Shown here: one piece after another, positions 55,021-64,000 of the stretch
How positions within the stretch are numbered: the first letter of the stretch is position 1
How the letters are laid out: each line of letters starts with the position of its first letter
From: Ichthyophthirius multifiliis
Lineage: Eukaryota; Ciliophora; Oligohymenophorea; Hymenostomatida
NCBI RefSeq assembly: GCF_000220395.1
Contig: NW_004085910.1
Span: 62,001 to 126,000 of the forward strand
Direction: 5' to 3'
Length of the DNA stretch: 64,000 nucleotides
The notes under the pieces: model-generated
Databases searched by the model: none
What the model saw: only the letters and a program-made list of their open reading frames with translations
What the model was told of the DNA's origin: nothing
Position numbers and translations under genes: made by a program

Positions 55021-57028
55021 AATTTCTTCATTTTATAAACATTATGTGAAATTAGTAAAATTATCTTTATAAAAATAATTTTTAGTGATATCAAAATCAA
55101 ATATAAAAAAAAAACTCATATAGATATTAAAATAATTTTAAGTATAAATATAATAATAAATATTAATTTTATTAAATATGTAAAAATATTAACTATTTAA
55201 ATAAATTGTAACTTTTAATTTGAAAATCTAATTTAATGAAATTTTAAAATTTAGCATTAATTGTAAAAAATTAACAATAACAAGAAATAAACTACAGATT
55301 ATTTAAATACTGAAGAATAAGTATATACAAAAAATAGATTTTTAAATAGATTAATCAATTTTTTAAAATTTAGATTTAATAATCGACATTATTATATTAA
55401 AATTAAAATAAGTAAAACACTGATATCTAATATCAAAAAATTATAGGAAATAGAGTTTTCACAATAATTTACGACTAATTGCAATAAAAAATTGATGATA
55501 TGATTTATCCTCACTCTATATTTTACTAAAAAATATACGCAGATATACCTATTAGAAATTATTCTTAATATATTATTAATTAAATTTCATTTATTTTAAT
55601 AAAAAAATTATATTAAATTGTGTATTTGCTTAAACTAAGATTAAAAAATTAGACATAATTTAATGTAATAGAATATTTTTTAGATAAACATATCTTTAAT
55701 TATATAAGGTTTGAAATAATTTTAATAATGCATAAATAAAAATTTAAAATTATTATTAATATCATTAATATTTTTTTTTTATTCATAAATATTCATTATT
55801 TAATCTTTCTTTAAAAAAATAATAAAATGAAAATAAAAATAAATTTCCTTTCTAATTTTTAGATATATAAATAATTAATTATTCTATATAATTATTGATC
55901 TATAAATATATATTTTTTATAAATATAAAAAAAATTAAATAAATGCAAAATATATAAATTGTATAATTATATTATTAATATAATATTTTTAAATATAATA
56001 GGATAAAAATAGTAATCTTTTAATGTTTTAGTTTTTGTAATTAATTTAATTTGAATCATCAATTATAAAACAATAAATATATAAAAATATATATTAGATC
56101 TTAAAGTTAAATATTATTTTATTTTTTTATAAACTAATTTTTAAAAGTTTTTAAAGAATAAAACAAATCGAAAGTAAATAATAATACTTTAAAATAAAAA
56201 CAGTAAAATTTGATGATTAAAAAAATTAAATTGCATATAAAAAAACTTTTAAAATTTATTTATTTTACTAAATAAAGAAATAATATAAAAATAAAATTAA
56301 AAAAATATTTTTAAAGAAATAATTTTTAAAATTCATATAAAATATAATAATTTTAAATTTATTTTTTGTTATTTATTATTTAGTTTTTTAATATTTTCAT
56401 TTAAAGAAAACCTTTTGCTTAAATTTATTTAAAAATTTAGAAAATTTAAATGTAACAACATAATATTTTTCCAAAAAATATATAAAATTATTATTTATAA
56501 TAAAAATGTATTATAACTTATATAGAAATAAGCTCAAAATATTTGTAACACCAAAATTAAATAAAAAAAAATTAATTATATAATATTATAAAAATTAGTA
56601 TAGAACATCAAAAGGCTAAGAGGGTTAATATGGCAATTTTCAAAATTTATAACCATAATATTTTAAATAAATAAAATATAAGTTTTTCAAAAATTTTGAT
56701 GTCGCCTATAATTAGTAAAATACGAAAATATCATTTACATATTAAAAATAAAAAATATTCGAATTGAATTTTATGATAAAATTATATATTTAATAAAGTA
56801 AAAAAAAATTGCAAAAATATTTATATTTGTCGAAAAAAAAAATTCATATTTTTACATATCTAATAAAATAAATAAATTTTAAAAGTAACTTGTAAATAAA
56901 TAAAATATAAAAATATAATTGAATATTATTTTGTATCTTTATCTTTTTATACATAAAAATATATCAATATATTTTTAATAATAATAATTACTTATATCCT
57001 TTTTTATATCTTTAAAATAAATAAAAAG
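55021..57028. other. Gene-poor spacer
   Basis: About 2.0 kb of A/T-rich DNA up to the uL13m gene. I see no gene, RNA or structured repeat. The last part must contain the promoter of the uL13m gene. Confidence 0.5.
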
Positions 57029-58356
57029 ATGATTACCAAAAGTTTTAACAAATTTAAATTTTTGATATAAAATAACAAACCAATACAAACGTTTTCTTAA
57101 TGGAAACATCCTACCAATCTAAGGCCGGAAAAGACAATATTTCCTTCACCAAAAGAAATGTTCCCAAAAGCAAATCCTGAAGCATATTCGATTCCAAACG
57201 ATTTAACACCTTCATTATTTTAAAATGCATTAGGTATAAAATTAACTCCAGAGCCTCGTGCAGCATTTATGTAATTTGCTAAATAGAATGGATAAATGTA
57301 TCATATATTTGATGCGTCTAAATTTGTAAAATTATAAATTAAAGTAGATTTCATATTTTATAAAACAGCCGCTAGGTAGAATTTGCTAAAAAGCAGCATT
57401 TTTTTTATAGGGAAAACATAGACCTACTTTCAGAAATTGTGATTAAGTTACCTTTGATAATATAATTATTGTAAATGCGGAAAATATAGTATTAACAGGA
57501 AAAAAAGCTTTAAAAAAAACAATATTTTATCATAGTGGTATATATTTTAAAAAATATTTTTTATATGTAAAATTATATAAAAGGATATGTTGGAGGAATA
57601 AAGGAAAGATCTTATAAACATTATTTAACTTAAAAACCTGAATAACTTGTATATATATTAAAAAAATTATTTTTATTTTAATTAAATAAAGATTTACTAT
57701 TGTATAAGTAAAATGCTTCCTAAAAATAAAAAAAGAAGAGATTTATTATAAAAAATAAGAATTTTTAGAGGTTTGTAACATGATCATAAAGAATTTCCAA
57801 ATGTAGAGTTTAATTAAAATATAAAATAAAATTATTATGATAATAATTAAAAAAATATATTTAAAAAGTTCTTGCCATAAACTAAACCACTTGTTGATGA
57901 AAAATTATATAATCCATTTTTACAAAACATTGAAAATTTAGTTATTAAATACTAATCTGCATAAGGTATGATTTATAAAATTTTCATCCTTAATTAATCT
58001 AATATTAAAAAAAAATAGATACGCCAAAAGAATTCGAAGGATTAAAAAAAGATATTGATCATAACTTTGAAATTCCATTTAATTAAAGAGATAAAGTTGT
58101 TAAATTATCTGCCCATAATATCAAAGTATTTAAGGCCTGGAAAAAGTATCATGCGAAATTGAGAAGGTATAAGATTCATAAAATTAGACCTCCACTTAAT
58201 AGAGATCCAAATAATTCTAGAAAATCTATATTAATTACTTCTGAAAAATATATTAAAGAACATAACCTTGGAAAATACATTGAACCCGAAGAGGCTCCAG
58301 AAGAAGATGATACTATTGTAAAATCTTTTCCGAAACCAACGAAAATTATATATTGA
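57029..58356 (+). CDS. MRPL13: Mitochondrial ribosomal protein uL13m with long C-terminal extension
   Basis: Large-subunit mitoribosome protein. ATG 57029 gives MITKSFNKFKFLIQNN, a basic mitochondrial-type leader, then a ciliate-specific N-terminal extension (RPEKTIFPSPKEMFPKANPE). The uL13 core follows: MYHIFDASKFPLGRICQKAA, LQGKHRPTFRNCDQVTFDNI, IIVNAENIVLTGKKALKKTI, FYHSGYVGGIKERS, then ISKMLPKNKKRRDLLQKI and RIFRGLQHDHKEFPNVEF. A further ~150 residues have no counterpart in bacterial uL13, including AHNIKVFKAWKKYHAKLRRY, KIRPPLNRDP and an acidic end to TGA 58354-58356. Four introns of about 40-55 nt fit in frame. Extensions on core proteins are known in ciliate mitoribosomes. Confidence 0.9.
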
Positions 58357-60484
58357 ACAATATATTCATAAAATATATAATAATCATAATAAATATTTAG
58401 TTTAAAAATTATAAAGATTATAAAAATAGATAAAATATTATATATATGTTTTAGATTTTATTTAAAAAAAATATTTGAATTAGAATTATATAAATATTAT
58501 AATAAAATAAATTATAAGTTTAATATTTGTAGATATATTATGCAATGTTTTTTGCATTTGAAATTAATTAAAATATATTAATTTAAATAAAATTTATAAT
58601 TTTTATCGTTTTATTATTTATATTAAAAGCTTTTTAAAATATTTTCACTTCTATTTCGTATTTTATGCTTTAACAATTCAGGCAATAATAAACTTCTTTA
58701 ATTTATATTTATATTTTATTTAATATTATTATAATAATTAAATTATGATTTTTTAGATAAAAATAATTATTATAATCTTCCAAATAATTATTATTTACTA
58801 TTTATATCAAAATATTATAATAAATTCAGTTTTATATTTTATTATTATCTAATTCTACAAAATATTAGATATGAATTAATTTAGTTTTTTATACATTATA
58901 ATCATTAATATTTTAATATGCTAATAATTTTTTTTTTGATAAATATATGCATTATGTAAATATTTATTCTTATAATTTTTAATGGTTTTTCATTATTTTA
59001 TTTATGGTTTAAATAATTTAGATATTTAAAAAATTAATCTAATAATACAATATCCGAATATTTATTATATTTTTTTTTTAAATTATATGATTTATTTAAT
59101 TTTTTATAATTTGAAAATAATTATTATATATTAGCTTTTTTTGCCTTATTTTATATATTTATTAATATATTTAAATGTTTTACAGTATTATATTGAAATA
59201 TTTATATTAAATTTAAAATAAATTTTTGCTTTGAATTTATGTTATTTTTCTTTACTACTATAATGAGAATTTATTTATTATTTTTATCATTTAAATTTTA
59301 AGAAAATTTTTAAAATAAAACATTAAATTCGTTAAACAAATTTGCTTCTTATCATAATTATAATTAAACTAAACAAAAAGGATTAAAGAGGTTTAGGAAT
59401 TCTAATAGTAAATTTTCTCATTTAAATATTTTAAAATTTTTAATTTATTTATGCCATATCTATATTTTGAATTTAAATTTTTACAATTAAATGTTAATTA
59501 AAATCTTCTTTTACATAATTTAATTATTATTTTTTATTTAGTTTATAGTTATTTGATTTATTATTTATTAATAAATTATCAAAGATCCTTAAGTTCTAAT
59601 AATCTTACTTTCTAAATTTTCGTGTATATTTAATTAAAATTTATATATTATATAATAAAAAAAAAAAATTATTTTAAAATATAAATTATATAATATTTAT
59701 AAAAATTAAACTTTATAATATATTAATTTTTTTGTTAAAAAATTAATAATAATTCAAGGAAACTATATATTATGTACAAATAAAATATTAAAAAATAAAG
59801 CATGCATATTTTTAGAGCAAAGACAAAAATTTCTTGAGACATTTTTACAAAAAAGATATATTTTTCGAAAAATCTTTGAAATATTTATAAAATAATTTAT
59901 ATTTCTTAAATTTAAAAAAGTTTATATTTTAATTTTAATGTATTTAAATATATCATATCCTTTTATATAGTTAACAAATTTATATTACATTTAATATTAA
60001 AATATATATTGTAAATAATTTAATCATATTTTAATTATTAATATATACTTAAATTTCATATATTAACTCAATGTTTTTTTTATATTATTATAAATAAATA
60101 TGATTTTTTTGTGAACTATATATCTATAACGAATATACTGAATGCTTTATTAATCAATTATATATTTTTATAATAAGAAAAAAATTTAATACTTCTTATT
60201 CAAAGCAATATTTTTTATTTTTAATTATTTTATTATATATTTATATATAGTGAAAATCCTTATTTTTTTTGGCATAAACAAATTATTAATTAATATAATT
60301 TTTACCTTTATTTTATTTTTATTTTTTTACAATTGTTTTAAATTTATTTCATAAATTTATTATATATTCACATTTAATTTTTATATATATTAATTCATTA
60401 TCATATATCATATAAATTTAATTTTTTATTTTTTCTTTATTTATAATGTATATATTTTTATGTTTTTATCTCATAGTCTTTTAT
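58357..60484. other. Gene-poor spacer
   Basis: About 2.1 kb of A/T tracts downstream of uL13m with no supported feature. Confidence 0.55.
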
Positions 60485-61580
60485 TAAATCCACTAAAATT
60501 TTCTAATAATAAAGCATTTTTATAATCTTTAATTCTTTTATATATTTTTTTTAATATTTCCCCCAATTAATACTAAAGGATTCATTTGTGGAGTATTTCT
60601 CGGCAATAGAATAATATGAATTTTTTACAATTTGCAATATTATTTTCTTAAATTTTTCAATTTAGTGGCATGATGCTCAATCATATCCTTAGTTGTTGCC
60701 CAAGTAAAGTGTTATGCTTTTTTTAGTAGCATTTTAGGTTTCAGCAATAAATTCATAGTCTTTTAGAATCTAACTATATTTTTTAAAAATATTTACTTAA
60801 ATTGGTGTTTCATCAATAAATATAGGTACTTATTAATAAATAATATTTTAAATCATTCGTATTGCAAATTCTTTTTCTTATTATTTAGTTTTATCATTCT
60901 GCATATTTGGTTTACATTAATTCCTCCTCTTGTACCTTAAATTATATTTTTTGTAAAATTTGTTAATTTGGTATTATTTTTTTTTTAAATTTAATTGTTT
61001 CTCCATATTCTCCTTAATATTTTTTGAAGATTATAGCAATATAATTTTTGCAAATTTATTTTCTTCAATCCGAAATTCCATTTATTTAGTAGAATTTTTA
61101 GATAAATCACATTAGTAGAGTTATACTTCTTTTTCTTATTTAAAAAGGGTATGTATTTATTTAATTAATTTATATTATAAGTTAGTTATAGCTTTAATAT
61201 AATAAATTAATATAATTATTTTAAATTAATTCTGAAGCTAGTAATCTTTTAGGCAGTTTTTTACTATACCTTTTTTATTTTTTAAAATTTTTATTGATTT
61301 TTAGTTTTATTCATTTGAGATCCCATAAAAATCAGATATTGATTCAAGATACCTGACATGATTTCTTCTTATCGTTTATTGAGATAGTATTTTATAATTA
61401 TTTTTGTATTCATTTAATTTATTAAAATTAAAATTTTATGATTTTTAAAATTTAAAGATTGATTATCGCATTATTAACTTTAAATAATACCACCTTAGTT
61501 GATTTTTTAAAACTTTACCATTAATATTATTATAAAGTGTCATTAAATTCAATAGATTAATCTGTTTTAACTTTTTTTTT
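60485..61580 (-). mobile_element. Decayed IS630/Tc1-mariner-like element, minus strand
   Basis: This is the longest of the three transposase fossils. At the 5' end (complement of about 61380-61240) the DNA-binding part reads RRNHVRYLESISDFYGISNE, then KILKNKKGIVKNCLKDYQ. The first catalytic block is VPIFIDETPIQVNIFKKYSQ, with the DE pair at complement 60811-60816. The third is HIILLPRNTPQMNPLVLIG at about 60565-60625, where the usual NPIE has become NPLV. The second block (DNasiH) lies in the interval near 60680-60740 but is not intact. The blocks occupy more than one frame, so it is inactive. Terminal inverted repeats and a TA target site could not be fixed by eye. Confidence 0.7.
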
Positions 61581-61829
61581 GCATTAAAATCTAAAAAAAA
61601 ATATATAGTTAAAAGCTTTTGTAAAAAATTAAATAATTTTATTATACTTTTTTACATAACGGTATATAAAATTATTATTTAAAATTAATTTTTTTTAACG
61701 ATTATTACAATTAATATAATTTTTATATACAAATAATATATAAAAGAATTATAAAATATTTTATATGATATAAATTTTATATCTAATTTAAAATAACACA
61801 TATATATTTCTTTAAAAAGCTTTAATTCA

Positions 61830-62469
61830 ATGTTTAATATTAAATAAAATATTTATTATTCTCTCCTATAATTAGGGTAATATTTTCCTTCTATAGATAG
61901 TCCAAGTACTACATCATAATATCTTATAGAAGTTTGCTATGAAAAATATTTACTGCCCAGAAAAAATATGTATGCCCAAGAGGGGCTATTTAAGTAAAAA
62001 AATATACTAAAATTTAACTTTACGAAATGCTTATAGAAGAACTATCCAAAAATAGATAACACAAAGATTGTAAACTTGGGTTTTCTCTAAAAACATTACC
62101 AAATAAATAATTTATTTTAGATTTAAGTTATTACTTAAATCCATAATCAGATCTATTTTCATTTGAATATTAAGAAAAGAAAATATATAAAGTAATGATG
62201 AAGAACAATTTGTTTTGCTTCCATTAGAATATTTTTAATTTTATTTTTAAATTTATAATTTTATTAAAGAAAATTTAAGGATTTTAATAAAAATGTTATC
62301 TTATCTAAGAGAAAAATTGTATTAAAAAGATTTAAAAAAAAAGAAAGTAAAAAAATAAAAAAAAAAAACGGAGATTATAAATTTTAAAACTAGAGTATCA
62401 AAAAATCTAAGAAGAAATTTTAAAAATTTGAATAATAAAGAATACAATAATATTTATTAACCATATTGA
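61830..62469 (+). pseudogene. Frame-broken gene or gene remnant, family unknown
   Basis: ATG 61830 gives NIYYSLLQLGQYFPSIDSPS, then YLIEVCYEKYLLPRKNMY. After a change of frame near 61995-62025 the sequence continues EMLIEELSKNRQHKDCKLGF, SLKTLPNKQFILDLSYYL and FEYQEKKIY. After another near 62189 it continues SNDEEQFVLLPLEYFQFYF and a basic tail (TRVSKNLRRNFKNLNNKEY), ending at TGA 62467-62469. The composition and G+C are those of real coding DNA. One break could be an intron, but neither candidate restores phase cleanly. It is either a recent pseudogene or a gene with homopolymer errors in the assembly. It starts 250 bp from the transposase fossil. No domain was recognised. Confidence 0.45.
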
Positions 62470-64000
62470 AAAAAATTTAATACATAGAATTTATATTAAT
62501 TTATTTCTATTATACTTTGTTATTTATAAACATTTTATAAATATAGTTTTTATTATTTTTTAAGTTCATAATAATTTCATAATGAATGTTTTTATAAAAG
62601 TATTATTATTATACAATAATTATTTATTATAAATAATATGATACTAAATTTTTATTTATAGTTAGTGAGCATATATATACATAAACAATATATAAATATA
62701 TCTTAAAAATATATTACTATATTTATTTCTAATATAATTTATATTATTATTTAATTTAATCTATGATTTTCTTTTGATATGTTTTAAAATAAATTATTAT
62801 ATATTTTAATTAGTTAGTTATTATTATAAAAATACAAAAAAAATATTAATTAATAATATAATATTTATGTTAATATTTATTTTAGGATAAAATAAAAAAT
62901 ACATATTTATAAAATTTTATAAAAAAAAAGGCTAATTATAAAAAAATCAATTATAAAAATGTTTTTTGGTAATTCTTTTTTAAGATAAAAAATTATTTAT
63001 ATACAAATTTTTAAATAGTTTGCATTATATATTTTATTTTATATATAATTTATATTAATATAACAAAAAAAAATTAAAAAAGATTTAAATAAAAATATAT
63101 AATAATAATATATATATTATTAATTTTTTATATTAATTTTATTTATATATAATAATATATTCTAATAATATGAACATTAATCGATTTCATCTATATATAA
63201 TTTACATTTAAAGATTAATATAAACTATGCAATAACTGATTTATCCAAATCTAAAGTATTATAAAAAGATTTTTATGCTAACTTTAAAATGCAAATTCTA
63301 TCTAAAACTTATTCTTTTTTTTAAAAAAAAAATTATTGAATAAAAATTAATTATTTTATTTTTCACTACAATCTTCTTGAAAACGTGTGTATATTTTAAT
63401 CAATATTATCTATTATTTTTGAAATTAACTTATACACTTTCATTTTATTTTTATTTCTATTATTTATTTATTTTAAAAAAGAAAAAAAAAATTATAAATA
63501 AATTTTTTGCCATTTATTTAATTTTACTCTATAGATATGATTTAAATTATTGCTAGCATAATATTTTTTTTGTATTAATTATTAAAAAAATATAATTTTC
63601 ATTTTAATTCAAATAAATTATTTACTTCTAAGATTCCTGTCACGATAAGGTTAATATTATTTTTAAAGATTTTATAAAGTAATTATATTTTTAATAAAAT
63701 TTAAGAAAATATGGAATATTTTACTTTACACATTAAAGTTTTTCATTTTTGAAAGCTCATTTTTTAAAAAATGTAATATTTATATGATAGGATTTAGTAA
63801 AGTATAATATAGAGAAAAAAAATATCAACTAAGCCTTTAATAAATATATTGTTTATGGGATTTTGTTTGTTTATTCATTCATTATCATTAATAATTAATA
63901 ATTAATAATTAACTTAATATTTATTTCTTTCAACGCTATTCATTAATTTACGATAAAAATCCCATATATTGTTTAGAGAATAAACCTTATTTTACTATTT
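62470..64000. other. Gene-poor spacer to window end
   Basis: About 1.5 kb with no supported gene. Near the end (63850-63975) is an inverted repeat (TTTATGGGATTTT and AAAATCCCATAT, about 85 bp apart) flanking three copies of TAATTAATAA-like units at 63885-63915. Confidence 0.5.

Overview
The window looks like ciliate nuclear DNA, most like an oligohymenophorean such as Ichthyophthirius or Tetrahymena. The evidence is a very high A+T content, long conserved reading frames that stay open only if TAA and TAG are read as glutamine and TGA is the only stop, many short GT...AG introns of about 35-80 nt, and protein families typical of ciliates. The species assignment is inference. I saw no telomeric repeat, rRNA or tRNA. 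All proteins below were read by eye with the ciliate code. Intron borders were chosen by GT/AG and frame, and they are least certain in coiled-coil genes.

Layout. 1-2206 (+) is the 3' part of a long coiled-coil gene built from tandemly duplicated exons. 2567-6705 (+) is a P5B-type ATPase. 6925-9937 (-) is a type III phosphatidylinositol 4-kinase. 10459-11940 (+) is a VHS-like coiled-coil protein. 12669-15535 (+) is a membrane hybrid histidine kinase with a receiver domain. 16119-17087 (-) is a glyoxalase-II homologue that has lost its metal-binding motif. 17413-20186 (-) is a conserved protein of unknown function. 21014-24010 (+) is VPS54. 25716-27789 (-) is TMEM245-like. 29006-29723 (-) is an ankyrin protein. 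30130-32155 (+) is an FKBP-like/TPR protein. 33226-37587 (-) is a large ciliate PAS/transmembrane protein.

The second half is sparser: an unassigned gene (38924-39847), a coiled-coil gene (42421-~45160), protoporphyrinogen oxidase (45862-47734), a small EF-hand protein (47884-48165), the branched-chain keto-acid dehydrogenase E1 beta subunit (50250-51723) and mitochondrial ribosomal protein uL13m (57029-58356). Long A/T-only spacers separate them. Within the spacers are three decayed IS630/Tc1-mariner-like transposases (~41.1-41.9, ~54.6-55.0 and ~60.5-61.6 kb) and a few coding-like islands.

Genes are single units on either strand with no operon logic. Two loose themes appear: membrane traffic and lipid signalling (PI4K, VPS54, VHS-like, P5B ATPase), and mitochondrial function (PPOX, BCKDHB, uL13m). 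The points most worth a second look are the glyoxalase-II pseudoenzyme, the exon-duplicated coiled coil, and the three independent transposase fossils.
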